Assembly (NCBI RefSeq): GCF_001544915.2
Contig: NZ_FCOE02000007.1
Coordinates: forward strand, 62,001 to 126,000
Length of the DNA: 64,000 nt
Reading direction: 5' to 3'
From: Caballeronia pedi
GTDB taxonomy: Bacteria > Pseudomonadota > Gammaproteobacteria > Burkholderiales > Burkholderiaceae
Of the stretch, positions 25,599 through 34,787 are shown piece by piece. The notes under the pieces were generated by a model. That model was not told where the DNA came from and did no database searches. It saw only the letters and a program-made list of their open reading frames with translations. Within the stretch, counting starts at the first letter, position 1; every line of letters starts with the position of its first letter. Made by a program: the position numbers and the translations under genes.

Positions 25599-27074
25599 AT
25601 GACGAATCCAACTTCTCCCTCGAATGAACGCCCGCTCGACATGATCATCTTCGGCGGCGGCGGAGACCTGGCGGCGCGCAAGCTGCTGCCCGCGCTCTAC
25701 ATGGCGCACATGCACTGCAACCTGCCCGCCGACACGCGCATTCTCGCGATCGGCCGCAAGGACTGGGCGCGCGAGGATTACCTGAAAAACTTCATGGAAG
25801 AACAGGCGCGCCCGTTCATCGACGCCAAGGCGTTCGATGCGCAGTCGTGGGACAAATTCCTCGCGCTGTTCGACTACGTGCGGGTCGATGTCGAAAACCC
25901 GTCCGACTTCCAGCGTCTCGCGCAGGCCGTGCGGCCCGGCTCGCAGCGCGTGCTGTATCTGTCGACGTCGCCGGAACTGTTCGTCACCATCTGCGAGAAC
26001 CTCGACAACGCCGGCATTCTCGACGACCACGCGCGCGTGGTGCTGGAAAAGCCGCTCGGTCACGATCTCGCTTCCGCGCGCGCGATCAACGATGCGGTCG
26101 GCAAGCACTTCAAGGAAGAGCAGATTTATCGCATCGACCATTATCTCGGCAAGGAAACCGTGCAGAACCTGATGGTGCTGCGCTTCGGCAACGCGATCTT
26201 CGGGCCGCTGTGGCAGGCGCCGTATATCAAGAGCGTGCAGATCACGGTGTCGGAGACGGTTGGCGTCGGCAGCCGCGCGGGCTTCTACGATCACACCGGC
26301 GCATTGCGCGACATGGTGCAGAACCACTTGCTGCAACTGCTGTGCATCGTCGCGATGGAGCCGCCCGTATCGCTCGATCCCGACGCCGTGCGCGACGAGA
26401 AGCTGAAGGTGCTGAAGTCGCTGCGGCCGATGACCGTCGCCGATACCGCGCGCGATACCGTGCGCGGCCAGTACACGGCGGGTGCGGTGGGCGGCGAGGC
26501 GGTGAAGGGCTATCTCGAAGAGCAGAACGTGCCGGCCGACAGCCGCGCGGAAACCTTCGTCGCGTTGCGCGCGCATATCAACAACTGGCGCTGGGCCAAT
26601 GTGCCGTTCTTCCTGCGCACGGGCAAGCGCATGCAGAACCGTCGCTCGGAGATCGTCATCGACTTCGCGGACCTGCCGTTCTCGATCATTCCGGACGGCC
26701 CGCGTCACTACGGCAACCGGCTCACCATCACGCTGCAGCCGGAAGAATCCATTCAGCTTCAGATGATGGCGAAGGAACCGGGCAGCGGCATGCACATGCA
26801 GCCGGTCACGCTCAATCTCGATCTCCAGCAGGCGATGACGCAGCGGCGCGCCGAGGCGTATGAGCGCTTGTTGATCGATGTGATTCGCGGCAGGCTCACG
26901 CACTTCATGCGGCGCGATGAACTGGAAGCGGCGTGGACGTGGGTCGAACCGATCCTCAATGGCTGGAAGGAACTGGGCGATCGGCCGCGTGGGTATACGG
27001 CGGGGACGTTCGGGCCGGCGGCGTCGAGCGCGCTGATGGCGCGGGAGAATCAGGCTTGGGCGGAGGAGGCTTGA
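25599..27074 (+). CDS. zwf: Glucose-6-phosphate 1-dehydrogenase
   Basis: A 491-residue enzyme that oxidises glucose-6-phosphate to 6-phosphogluconolactone with NADP+ (or NAD+), feeding the Entner-Doudoroff and pentose phosphate routes. The nucleotide loop is GGGGDLAARK (about 19-28) where most homologues have GASGDL, and the active-site motif RIDHYLGKE (about 178-186) is intact with its catalytic His. EKPLG (about 149) binds the substrate. Length is normal. It is monocistronic here, without the pgl, glk or edd genes often found beside it, and is followed by the second 604-bp palindrome. Confidence 0.96.
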   Translation: MTNPTSPSNERPLDMIIFGGGGDLAARKLLPALYMAHMHCNLPADTRILAIGRKDWAREDYLKNFMEEQARPFIDAKAFDAQSWDKFLALFDYVRVDVENPSDFQRLAQAVRPGSQRVLYLSTSPELFVTICENLDNAGILDDHARVVLEKPLGHDLASARAINDAVGKHFKEEQIYRIDHYLGKETVQNLMVLRFGNAIFGPLWQAPYIKSVQITVSETVGVGSRAGFYDHTGALRDMVQNHLLQLLCIVAMEPPVSLDPDAVRDEKLKVLKSLRPMTVADTARDTVRGQYTAGAVGGEAVKGYLEEQNVPADSRAETFVALRAHINNWRWANVPFFLRTGKRMQNRRSEIVIDFADLPFSIIPDGPRHYGNRLTITLQPEESIQLQMMAKEPGSGMHMQPVTLNLDLQQAMTQRRAEAYERLLIDVIRGRLTHFMRRDELEAAWTWVEPILNGWKELGDRPRGYTAGTFGPAASSALMARENQAWAEEA

Positions 27075-27146
27075 GGGCTTGGGCGCCGTGGGCCGGCGCG
27101 TCGGAGTGTGCTGTTGTTGAGGGATGCAAAGTTGCTTGATTGACTT

Positions 27147-27750
27147 TCGCCGGATCCCGTTTTCGAGTCGGTCGGTTAGCGTTGCCCCTGTGCGGGGCGG
27201 CACCTACTTTCTTTGCTGCTGCAAAGAAAGTAGGCAAAGAAAGCAGCTTTTCCCATCCGGAACGCTTCATGCCGGCCGCGGCACAGGCGATCGTTTCGGG
27301 CACAGCCGTAGCGAGTGCCCTCATAGGTCACCTCGGGCGTGGACCGCGCACGGTCTGACAAGCTAGTCGTTTCAGCGCGCTGGTTCAGCACGGAAGAGTT
27401 CCGGCACAGCGCTACGCGCTGCCGTGGGGTATGCAAGGGAAACCAGCGGGACGCACGCGCATTCCCGATTGACCGGTCGGCCGCGAAGCGGGCTGGAGCC
27501 ATTTCGTGCTGAACCAGGCACGCTCGCGGCGCGATGAGTCAGACCGTGCGCGGTCCACGCCCGGTTAGACCTACGAGGGCACTCGCTACGGCTGTGCCCT
27601 AAGGGTTCGCCTGTGCCGCGGCCGGCTTGAAGCGTTCAGGATGGGGAAAGCTGCTTTCTTTGGTTACTTTCTTTGCAGCAGCAAAGAAAGTGACTGCCGC
27701 CCCGCACAGGGGCAACGCTTATAGACCAACGCGAAAACGGGATCCGGCGA
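27147..27750. repeat. 604-bp near-complete palindromic element, copy 2
   Basis: Same length, ends and orientation as the copy at 10136-10739, differing by scattered substitutions (for example in the centre-right region near 27510-27540). It fills the space between zwf and the convergent FUSC gene and ends only eight bases before the FUSC stop codon. It may serve as a bidirectional transcription stop. Confidence 0.9.
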
Positions 27751-27757
27751 CAAACCC

Positions 27758-29056
27758 TCACCGAAATCCGCCAGACATTGCCTTCGTTCCCTTGCGCCTC
27801 TCCCACCCCGCCCCCACCGCCATCACCCCCGACAACACCACGATCCCGCCCAGAATCCCCGCAAGCCTCATCGCCGCCGGCATCGGATCCGACGACCAAT
27901 GATGATCCTGCACGAACACCATGATGAACGCGATGCCGAACTGCCGACCGACATAGCTCGCGCCTTGCGCACCCGTCTGCACGTGACAGCCCATCCACAC
28001 GCCCGCGCACAGCGCGAACATGCAGGCGAGCGCGTTCTCGCCGAGCACGGGCAGTAGCGCAAGACTCACCGCCCCCGCCAGCAGACAACCGATGAACCGC
28101 TGCACCATGCGCTCGGCGACAGGCTTGTGCGTCGGCTTGCCGAGCGCCGATGCAGGCAGGATCAGCACGGCGACCGCCGTCACCATCGCCTGCGCGAAAC
28201 CCGGCAGATTCCACGTGTAGGCGAGCGCCGCCAGAATCATCACCGACCACGCGGCCTGCCACGCGAGGCGTTTGCGCATCGCGAGCGCGGTCTGCTCGGC
28301 GCGCGCGATATGCATCGCATCGAGCGCCTGCACGGCCTGCGCGGCATCGGAAGGAATCACGGTGACGGTCTGCGCGTTGACGCCGTCGACGCGATCGACT
28401 GTAGATGCCGCCTGCGCGCGCGGCACCGGCGGCGTCCCGCGCGACTTCCGGTAGTGCTGCACGCCCGCATGAAACAGCGCCGACACGGCCACGCACGCCA
28501 CCGTCCCGACGATCACCTCCGCCACGCGCAGCAGCGCGAACGACGCCGTCGCCGCCGCCGACACCAGCCGATGCGCCTCGAACGTCACCATCAGCGCCGT
28601 CACCGCGCCGAGCACCCACGCGTAGCCCGCGTCGGACACGAGCGCGCGATACACCGACACCCCAACGATCACGCCGAGCAGCGGCACGAAAAGCCACGGC
28701 ATGTCGCCGATCACCGGCCCCGCCACCGCGCCGATGAGCGCCCCCGCCACCGTGCCGACGACGCGCTGCACGCCGCGCTGCGCGCACGCCGAGAACTTCG
28801 ATTGCATGACGGCAAAGCCGCTGATCGCCGCCCACCAGATGTTGCTCAGGTGGAACGCATAGGCGAGCGCCACGGCGAGCCCGACCGACAGCATCGCCTG
28901 GGTGGCGAAGAGCGCGCGCGCCGGCGTCGGTCTGATGGCGATGAGTTCCCGCCCGAGCGCGGTGAACGCATCGCGGATGATGTGGACGAGCGAGCCCAGC
29001 GCCGCGGCGCTTTCGTGCTGAAGGGGATGAGCGTGGCGCGGGGAATCGGTGGGCAT
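27758..29056 (-). CDS. FUSC family inner-membrane transporter (fusaric-acid-resistance type)
   Basis: A 432-residue protein with two blocks of hydrophobic helices, residues about 45-190 and 285-425, separated by a soluble loop. This repeat of a six-helix block and the pattern WWAAISGFAVMQ with QRVVGTVAGALIGA (about 72-110) are typical of FUSC/YccS-like proteins that pair with HlyD-type adaptors for efflux of aromatic acids. It is shorter than YccS or AaeB (about 650-720) because it lacks the long cytoplasmic domain. No adaptor gene is adjacent. The stop codon abuts the 604-bp palindrome. Confidence 0.8.
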   Translation of the reverse strand: MPTDSPRHAHPLQHESAAALGSLVHIIRDAFTALGRELIAIRPTPARALFATQAMLSVGLAVALAYAFHLSNIWWAAISGFAVMQSKFSACAQRGVQRVVGTVAGALIGAVAGPVIGDMPWLFVPLLGVIVGVSVYRALVSDAGYAWVLGAVTALMVTFEAHRLVSAAATASFALLRVAEVIVGTVACVAVSALFHAGVQHYRKSRGTPPVPRAQAASTVDRVDGVNAQTVTVIPSDAAQAVQALDAMHIARAEQTALAMRKRLAWQAAWSVMILAALAYTWNLPGFAQAMVTAVAVLILPASALGKPTHKPVAERMVQRFIGCLLAGAVSLALLPVLGENALACMFALCAGVWMGCHVQTGAQGASYVGRQFGIAFIMVFVQDHHWSSDPMPAAMRLAGILGGIVVLSGVMAVGAGWERRKGTKAMSGGFR

Positions 29057-29145
29057 CGTTCTGGCGATTGTTCAGGCGTGTGCCTTGAGCGTAGCCGCCG
29101 ATCGTCCAGAAGCAAAGCCGAACCGCAAAAGATGCGGCAAATCCG

Positions 29146-29784
29146 CTACACGCGCGACGTCAGCAGCCGAATGCCCGCCGCGCCGAACACGAGCGCGAGG
29201 CAGGCATCGAGACCACGCTGGATGCGCTTGTAAATGCGCCGCGCGGCGGCCATCGAAAAGAGCGCGGCATAGCCGCCGAACACGCACGCGCCGATGCACA
29301 GGCACCCCGCGACGACCGAGAGCATATGACCCGGCCCCTCGCCCGCCGACGATCCGAGCGCCGCCACCGACATCCACACGAGAATCGCCTTCGGGTTGGT
29401 GAGATGCAGCAGCGCGCCGCGCGCGTAGAGCTTGCGGCCGCTTTGTCCCCGCGCATCCGCCGATGATCGACGCACCGGCGGCTTCCATGCCGCGCGCCCC
29501 GACTTGAACGCGAGCCACAGCAGATAGATCCCGCCGCAGATCTTCACGCCGATGAGAAAGCCCGAATACGCCGTCAGCGCGGCGGAAAGGCCGAGCGCGG
29601 CGAGCATCGCCCAGAAGAACGAGCCGGACATCACGCCCGCGGCGAATGCGAAAGCCGCGCGCCGCCCCGACGTGCTCGCAATCGACATGATCGCGAGATT
29701 GCTCGGCCCGGGGCTCGCCGTGCCGACGAAATACGCCGAGTAAGCGATCAGCAGATTCGCACTGAAAAAGACGTGTCCGTTCAT
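29146..29784 (-). CDS. LysE family amino-acid exporter
   Basis: A 212-residue inner-membrane protein with six hydrophobic helices. The first conserved loop TASPGPSNLAIMSIASTSGRRAAFAFAAGV (PGP motif, about residues 21-50) and NPKAILVW (about 125) are signatures of the LysE/RhtB translocators that export amino acids or homoserine lactones. ATG 29784 begins directly at the first helix; the longer frame upstream is hydrophilic and outside the family. It is co-directional with FUSC and PhoD genes but well separated from them. Substrate unknown. Confidence 0.85.
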   Translation of the reverse strand: MNGHVFFSANLLIAYSAYFVGTASPGPSNLAIMSIASTSGRRAAFAFAAGVMSGSFFWAMLAALGLSAALTAYSGFLIGVKICGGIYLLWLAFKSGRAAWKPPVRRSSADARGQSGRKLYARGALLHLTNPKAILVWMSVAALGSSAGEGPGHMLSVVAGCLCIGACVFGGYAALFSMAAARRIYKRIQRGLDACLALVFGAAGIRLLTSRV

Positions 29785-29876
29785 GGCGGTTGCGGGTCCG
29801 TTCGAATGCCCGTCAGTGTGCGCGAACGAGGGCCGAAGCGTCCATGAACGCTTCGCATCCGCGCGGGCAGGCCAGT

Positions 29877-31493
29877 TCACGCCTCCGGATCGAGCTTCAC
29901 CTCGTAGAGCGAGCGGCCGTCCAGGTCATGCAGCGAGACGGTCAGCGCGCGGCTCGCGGGATCGATCTTCGCGCGGCCATAGAACTGCTGCAGCGCCGCG
30001 GGCGAGCGGTTCTGCGGGTTGTCCTTCGGCACGCTCACGTAGCGCAATTCAGGCCCGAAGGTCATGTCGAGATCGTTGGGGCCGAAGGTGCCTGCATTGA
30101 TCGGGCCGCCGACGAATTCCCAGAACGGCTTGAATTCGGTGAACTTCGCGCGCGACGGATCGTAGTGCGTCGCCTGCGCATAGTGCACGTCGGCCGTGAT
30201 CCACACGACATTGCGGATGTCTTCCTGCTTGATGAAGCGCAGGATCTCCGCCAGCTCAAGTTCGCGTCCGAGCGGCGCGCCGTTTTCCGCGTTGGCCCAG
30301 GCTTCGAACGTGCCCTTCGGCACATCGGGGTTCGCATCGGGCACGACGAGCGAGATCGGCATGTCGCTCGCAATCACCTTCCACGTCGCGCGCGACGCCT
30401 TCAGCGATGCCTTCAGCCACGCCGTCTGTTGCGAGCCGAGGAACGCCGAATCGGCATCGAGACGCGTCTGCCGGTTCGGCGAATTCGCGCCGCGATACGA
30501 GCGCTCATCGAGCATGAACACGTCGAGCAGCGGGCCGAACTGAAAGCCGCGATAGACCTGTTCCGGATCGAGCTGGTTGATGCGATACGGGTTGTATTCG
30601 AACATCGCCTGCTTCGCGCGCGCTTCGAGCAGATCGATCGAGCGCGTCTGATAGCGCTTCTCGGCCTCACCGATGCGCTGCCCCGGATACCAGTTGTTGC
30701 GCACTTCGTGATCGTCCCATTGCACGAGGAACGGCACTTCGGCGGCGAAGCGGCGCTTGTTTTTGTCGAGCTGGTTATAGGCGAAAGCCGCGCGATAATC
30801 GTCGAGCGTCTGCGCGACGTGCGACTTGCCTTCGGTGACGATATTGGTCCACAGCGTGCCATCGGGCAGACGCACGTCGGCTTCGATCACGCTGTCGGCA
30901 TAGATCTGATCGCCCTGATGGATGAAGAAATCCGGCGACTCGCGGCGCATCGCTTCATAGATGCGATAGCCGCCGAAGCGCTCGTTGATGCCCCAGCCCT
31001 GCCCCGCTTCATCGCCCGAAAAGACGAAGCACACCGGCTTGTCCGCATCGAGCGATGCCGTGCGCAAGCGTCCCGTCACGGGCTCGCTATGCGCCTTGCC
31101 ATCGACGAGATCCTGAAAGCGCACGCGATAGAACACGTCCGCGCCGGGCGGCAGGCCGGTGAGATCGATGCGCGCCGTGAAGTCGCTGCCTTCGAGCGCC
31201 GCCGGCCCGATGCGCCGCTGAAACGTCCTGAAGTTCTCGCTCGTCGAATATTCGACGAGCATGCGCGCCGGCCGGTCCGCGCGGCTCCAGATGATGCCGC
31301 TCGTCGCGGTGACGTCGCCGCTCATCACGCCGCCGGGCAGTTGCGGACGCAACCTGTCGGCGGTGACGACGGCGGGCGCGACGCCTTGCGCGAGTGCATC
31401 GGCGAGACCCGCGCCCGTGAGCGCGAGTCCCGTGCCGGAAACGAGCCCCTTCAGCAAGGTGCGTCGGGACGGTTTGACGATGCGATCCGGCAT
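29877..31493 (-). CDS. phoD: PhoD-type alkaline phosphatase / phosphodiesterase
   Basis: A 538-residue secreted metallophosphatase. The N-terminus is a Tat signal (SRRTLLKGLV, about residues 9-18), so it is exported folded. It has the PhoD N-terminal beta domain and metal-binding motifs HQGDQIYAD, QWDDHEVRNNW and TADVHYA, which bind Fe and Ca in the Bacillus enzyme. It would release phosphate from phosphodiesters or monoesters in the periplasm. Start 31493 follows ggaag. The first 43 bases overlap the end of the upstream USP gene, so translation may be coupled. No Pho box was identified. Confidence 0.9.
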   Translation of the reverse strand: MPDRIVKPSRRTLLKGLVSGTGLALTGAGLADALAQGVAPAVVTADRLRPQLPGGVMSGDVTATSGIIWSRADRPARMLVEYSTSENFRTFQRRIGPAALEGSDFTARIDLTGLPPGADVFYRVRFQDLVDGKAHSEPVTGRLRTASLDADKPVCFVFSGDEAGQGWGINERFGGYRIYEAMRRESPDFFIHQGDQIYADSVIEADVRLPDGTLWTNIVTEGKSHVAQTLDDYRAAFAYNQLDKNKRRFAAEVPFLVQWDDHEVRNNWYPGQRIGEAEKRYQTRSIDLLEARAKQAMFEYNPYRINQLDPEQVYRGFQFGPLLDVFMLDERSYRGANSPNRQTRLDADSAFLGSQQTAWLKASLKASRATWKVIASDMPISLVVPDANPDVPKGTFEAWANAENGAPLGRELELAEILRFIKQEDIRNVVWITADVHYAQATHYDPSRAKFTEFKPFWEFVGGPINAGTFGPNDLDMTFGPELRYVSVPKDNPQNRSPAALQQFYGRAKIDPASRALTVSLHDLDGRSLYEVKLDPEA

Positions 31494-32029
31494 GGCGAGC
31501 TTCCTCTCGAACTGTACGATGGGGTAGTGACGTGCTGCGTCGAATCGCCGATGGTAAAACGTAACGGTGTCGCTTTTGTTGCAACGGGCGCTTCATTATC
31601 GGCAATGAGCACGCGCCGGTTGCTGTGACGGCTCACCGCATCGGACACGCGCTCTTCCCAGAAGCGCCAGTTCGTGGCCCTGCTGCGGCCGAGCACGATG
31701 AGATCCGCGTCGAACTCGCGCGCCGCCTGCGCGATCGTGCGCGCGAGGGTCGTGCCGCTCGGCAGGTCCATCGTCACGCACAGACCGTTGATGCTCGATG
31801 CGCGTATCGCCTGCAAGGTGCGCTTTTCGACTTCGCGCGCGAGCTGTTCGATGTGGGCGAACGCCGCGCCGAAGTCATGCTGCGCGGACGATACGGCCCA
31901 GAACGGCATGCGGTCCACCACGTGAAGGGCCGTGAGGCGCGCGTTGCATTCGCGCGCCCGCGCGATGCCGAGCGCGAGCGCGGCATGACTCAGGCCCGGT
32001 CCCACCGCGACGAGAATGTGCTGTTGCAT
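31451..32029 (-). CDS. Universal stress protein with unusual C-terminal tail
   Basis: A 192-residue UspA-fold protein. ATG 32029 starts the first strand QHILVAVGPGLSHAALALGIA; an upstream Met at 32059 is less likely. The fold ends near residue 143 at NRRVLIADN, the normal USP length. A Ser/Pro-rich tail of about 49 residues follows and overlaps the phoD start by 43 bp. The ATP motif G-x2-G-x9-G-S/T is not intact (VLGRSRATNWRFWEERVSDAV), so it may not bind ATP. Together with the TerB-like gene 33 bp upstream it may form a stress operon. Confidence 0.75.
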   Translation of the reverse strand: MQQHILVAVGPGLSHAALALGIARARECNARLTALHVVDRMPFWAVSSAQHDFGAAFAHIEQLAREVEKRTLQAIRASSINGLCVTMDLPSGTTLARTIAQAAREFDADLIVLGRSRATNWRFWEERVSDAVSRHSNRRVLIADNEAPVATKATPLRFTIGDSTQHVTTPSYSSRGSSPCRIASSNRPDAPC

Positions 32030-32062
32030 GATGTCGTCTCCTTGTATCGAACGTCGCACGCT

Positions 32063-32449
32063 TCAGTGCATGCGCCACGCGCGCCTGACCGCATCGATCA
32101 CGGCGGCTTCGGTGAACGTCATCACGCCGTCCGCGACCACCGCGGATTCGCAGAGCGTGAGCACATCGCGCCGCATTCGCTCGCAGCGCACTTCTTTGGC
32201 GAGCTGTTGCACGACATGCGGATCGACGCGGCACGCATCGTCCCAACTCAGATATGCGTCACGCATGAGGTCCTCGCAGACCTCCTGCACGATCTCATGC
32301 AGCTCGCCGGGATCGAGCCCGAGACGCGCGTAGAACCCGCGCCGTTCGAGCTCTTCGACTTCGGCGCTGCCTATATGCCCGTCCGCGATCAGCGACATCA
32401 CGACGATGCGCGCGGCCGCACGCGGACTGTCCGATGGATAGTGGCGCAT
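32063..32449 (-). CDS. TerB-like helical protein
   Basis: A 128-residue cytoplasmic helical protein. The repeated acidic pattern (MSLIADGHIGSAEVEELERRGF and SAVVADGVMTFTEAAVIDAV) looks like the TerB tellurite-resistance fold, in which Asp/Glu pairs bind metal ions. ATG 32449 follows the strong site gaggag; the upstream frame lacks one. It is first in a minus-strand set with USP and PhoD. No other ter genes are near, so tellurite resistance is not implied; a general stress role is plausible. Confidence 0.7.
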   Translation of the reverse strand: MRHYPSDSPRAAARIVVMSLIADGHIGSAEVEELERRGFYARLGLDPGELHEIVQEVCEDLMRDAYLSWDDACRVDPHVVQQLAKEVRCERMRRDVLTLCESAVVADGVMTFTEAAVIDAVRRAWRMH

Positions 32450-32567
32450 GGTTCTTCTCCTCGATGAAACGTGGTCGACGAAAAGCGGTGCGAGTGTTTT
32501 CGATGAGACCGCGCCGCCCTGATGATTCGCATCGTAGGGACGGAGAATGAGCATCGAATGAGCGCGT

Positions 32568-32584
32568 CATACCCGCACGGTATG
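32568..32584. promoter_or_regulatory. Inverted repeat in divergent promoter region
   Basis: CATACC-N5-GGTATG lies between the TerB-like gene and the divergent MFS gene, in a position suited to an operator. The cognate protein is unknown. Confidence 0.4.
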
Positions 32585-32662
32585 GGCCTAGTCCGCATCG
32601 GTATTGGACGTGGCGCGCGTTGCTCTCGTACGCTCCGGCGGATACCAAAAACGGAGATAACC

Positions 32663-34000
32663 ATGAGCACGCCTCTCGATATCGCGTCGCTGATCGACAA
32701 GGAACGCATCCGGCCATTTCAGTGGGCCATCTTCCTGTTGTGCTTCGCGACCACCCTCTTCGATGGCTTCGACACGCAGGCCATCGCGTATACGGGGCCT
32801 GCCATCGTCGCAGCCTTCGGTCTCGCGCCCGGCGATCTCGCGCCGATCCTCATCGCGGGGACGCTCGGCATGACCATCGGTGCGATGACGCTCGGTCTCG
32901 TCGGCGATCGCGTGGGGCGGCGTCCGGCGCTGCTCGGCGGGGTCGCGCTGTTCAGCATCGCATCGCTGGCGACGGCGTTCGCGAGCGGCACCGGGCAGAT
33001 TCTCGTGCTGCGCTTCATCGCGGGACTGGGCATGGGCGGCTGCACGCCGGTGCTGCTCGCGCTCGCGGCGGAGTTCGGACCGGCACGGCATCGCGGTGCG
33101 ATCATGACCGGCGTGCTGCTCGGCCTGCCCGCGGGCGCGATGCTCGGCGGCCTGCTCGCCGCGCGCATGATGCCCGTGATCGGCTGGCAGGGCGTGTTCA
33201 TCGTCGGCGGCGCAGCGCCGCTCGCATTGCTCGTGCTGCTCTGGTTCGCGCTGCCGGAATCGCTGCATTACCTCGTGACGCGTTCGCGCGACGATCACCG
33301 CGCCGCGCGCGACATGCTTTCGCGCATCGTGACCTGGCCGCTCGCCGACGACGCCCGCTTCGCGGTGCATGAAGCGAGCACGCGCGCGAGCGTCGCCGCG
33401 CTCTTTCGCGAAGGCAACGCGCGCAACACGCTGGCGATCTGGGCCGTCTACTTCTTCAACTGGATCGCGTGGTTCATGTTCCTGTCGTGGCTGCCGACCG
33501 TGCTGAAGGCCGCGGGCCTGCCCGCCGCGCAGGCGCCGCTCGGCACGGTGGTCGTGAACGCGGTGTTCATCGTCTGCGCGATTCCGCTTTCCATCGTGTT
33601 GCCGAAAATCAGCACGCGGCGTCTGCTGATCGCGTTGCTCGCGCTCGGTATCGCCATTGCCATCGGGCTTGCGTATGCGGGTACGTCGTGGGGGCTCGTG
33701 TTCACGCTCGCGGGCGCGGCGGGGCTCGGCATCGGCGGGCAGCAGATCGCGCTCAACTATCTCGTGGTCGGTGCATATCCGACGACGCTGCGCGCGACAG
33801 CCACCGGCTGGGCCATCGGCATGGGTCGCGTGGGCGCGATCGCCGGATCGGCCGTCGGCGGCACGTTCCTCAACATGGGCGGACCGAGCGGCTTCTATCT
33901 GACGCTCGCCGTGCCGCTCGCCGCAGCGCTCCTCGCGGTCATCGCGATCCGCACGAACGAGCGCGAAGCCGATAGGTCGCTCGCGCCCGCCACGCACTGA
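32663..34000 (+). CDS. MFS transporter of the aromatic acid:H+ symporter (AAHS) type
   Basis: A 445-residue 12-helix symporter. The helix-1 motif LFDGFDTQAIAYTGPAI (DGxD type, about residues 32-48) and the loop GLVGDRVGRRPALL are typical of AAHS carriers such as PcaK, BenK and MhpT for benzoate-type acids. ATG 32663 follows cggag. No aromatic catabolic genes are adjacent, so substrate assignment is open. A 304-bp gap with a predicted sigma-54 promoter follows. Confidence 0.87.
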   Translation: MSTPLDIASLIDKERIRPFQWAIFLLCFATTLFDGFDTQAIAYTGPAIVAAFGLAPGDLAPILIAGTLGMTIGAMTLGLVGDRVGRRPALLGGVALFSIASLATAFASGTGQILVLRFIAGLGMGGCTPVLLALAAEFGPARHRGAIMTGVLLGLPAGAMLGGLLAARMMPVIGWQGVFIVGGAAPLALLVLLWFALPESLHYLVTRSRDDHRAARDMLSRIVTWPLADDARFAVHEASTRASVAALFREGNARNTLAIWAVYFFNWIAWFMFLSWLPTVLKAAGLPAAQAPLGTVVVNAVFIVCAIPLSIVLPKISTRRLLIALLALGIAIAIGLAYAGTSWGLVFTLAGAAGLGIGGQQIALNYLVVGAYPTTLRATATGWAIGMGRVGAIAGSAVGGTFLNMGGPSGFYLTLAVPLAAALLAVIAIRTNEREADRSLAPATH

Positions 34001-34142
34001 TCCACTGATCGCTGTCTGCGCCGGCCGAACATACGCGCTCGAAAAGCGTTCGCCGACGCACGACAGTTCGCTTTTCTCCGCACGTCTCCTTGCGCGCACA
34101 GAGCCTTGTCACACAAGGCTCGCATGCATTTCAGGCGGGATC

Positions 34143-34159
34143 TGGCACGGCGGGTGCAT
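34143..34159 (+). promoter_or_regulatory. Predicted sigma-54 promoter upstream of lysis genes
   Basis: TGGCACG-N4-GTGCA matches the RpoN consensus with one mismatch and has the invariant GG (34144-34145) and GC (34156-34157) exactly ten bases apart. Transcription would start near 34169. No enhancer-binding protein gene is adjacent. Confidence 0.6.
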
Positions 34160-34168
34160 AAAGCCCTG

Positions 34169-34240
34169 CCGTCGCGTCATGACTGCCTGCCACTGTTTGA
34201 CGCGACCGGGCCGGTCGCCTCGCGCGCCGGCCCGTTTCTT
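34169..34240 (+). ncRNA. Candidate 72-nt small RNA or attenuated leader
   Basis: From the predicted start at about 34169 the transcript would contain a perfect 9-bp stem (GTCGCGTCA at 34171-34179 with TGACGCGAC at 34198-34206), directly followed by an 8-bp GC stem (CGGGCCGG at 34207-34214 with CCGGCCCG at 34227-34234) and TTTCTT. Stem-stem-U-tract is the usual layout of a small regulatory RNA or an attenuator. The endolysin start codon lies 65 bp further on. The ends are inferred from the promoter and the terminator-like stem. Confidence 0.45.
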
Positions 34241-34304
34241 CCGGCGCCGCGGTTCGACTCGCGAAGTTCCGGCGGCACGCGCAGGCGCCAAGGAGATCAA
34301 CATC

Positions 34305-34787
34305 ATGAACAGTTTCGACGACGCCTTCGAAGCGCTGATCGGCAGCGAAGGCGGCTACTCGTTCCATCCGGCGGACCCGGGCGGCGAAACGATGTGGGGC
34401 GTGACGGCGCGCGTCGCGCGCGGCTACGGCTATGCGGGCGCGATGAAGGATCTGCCGCTCGAACTCGCGAAACGCATCGCCAAGCAGAAGTACTGGGACC
34501 CGCTGCATCTCGACGAATTCGATCCACGCGTCGCCTTCCATATCTTCGATGCGAACTACAACGGCGGCCTCGTCGTGCTGTGGATGCAGAAGGCTTCGGG
34601 CGCGAAGGAAGACGGCAAGTTCGGCCCCGATACCGTCGATGCCGTGAAGGCCGCCGATCCGATGCGCTTCGTCCTGCGCTTCATCGCATATCGGTTGCGT
34701 TATCTGAAGGGCCTGCATGCCTGGCCGACGTTCAGCCGCGGCTGGACCGAGCGCATGGCGACGAATCTTCTTCTGGGAGCAGCATGA
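34305..34787 (+). CDS. GH108-type endolysin
   Basis: A 160-residue phage-type muramidase that cleaves peptidoglycan. The catalytic motif is EGGYSFHPADPGGETMWGV (about residues 14-32), with the Glu as acid catalyst. Residues about 100-160 match a C-terminal peptidoglycan-binding module (DGKFGPDTVDAV). There is no signal peptide, so release needs the holin encoded next; the genes overlap by four bases (ATGA). A strong site (aaggag) precedes ATG 34305. No other phage gene is nearby, so this is an orphan or domesticated lysis pair. Confidence 0.88.
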   Translation: MNSFDDAFEALIGSEGGYSFHPADPGGETMWGVTARVARGYGYAGAMKDLPLELAKRIAKQKYWDPLHLDEFDPRVAFHIFDANYNGGLVVLWMQKASGAKEDGKFGPDTVDAVKAADPMRFVLRFIAYRLRYLKGLHAWPTFSRGWTERMATNLLLGAA

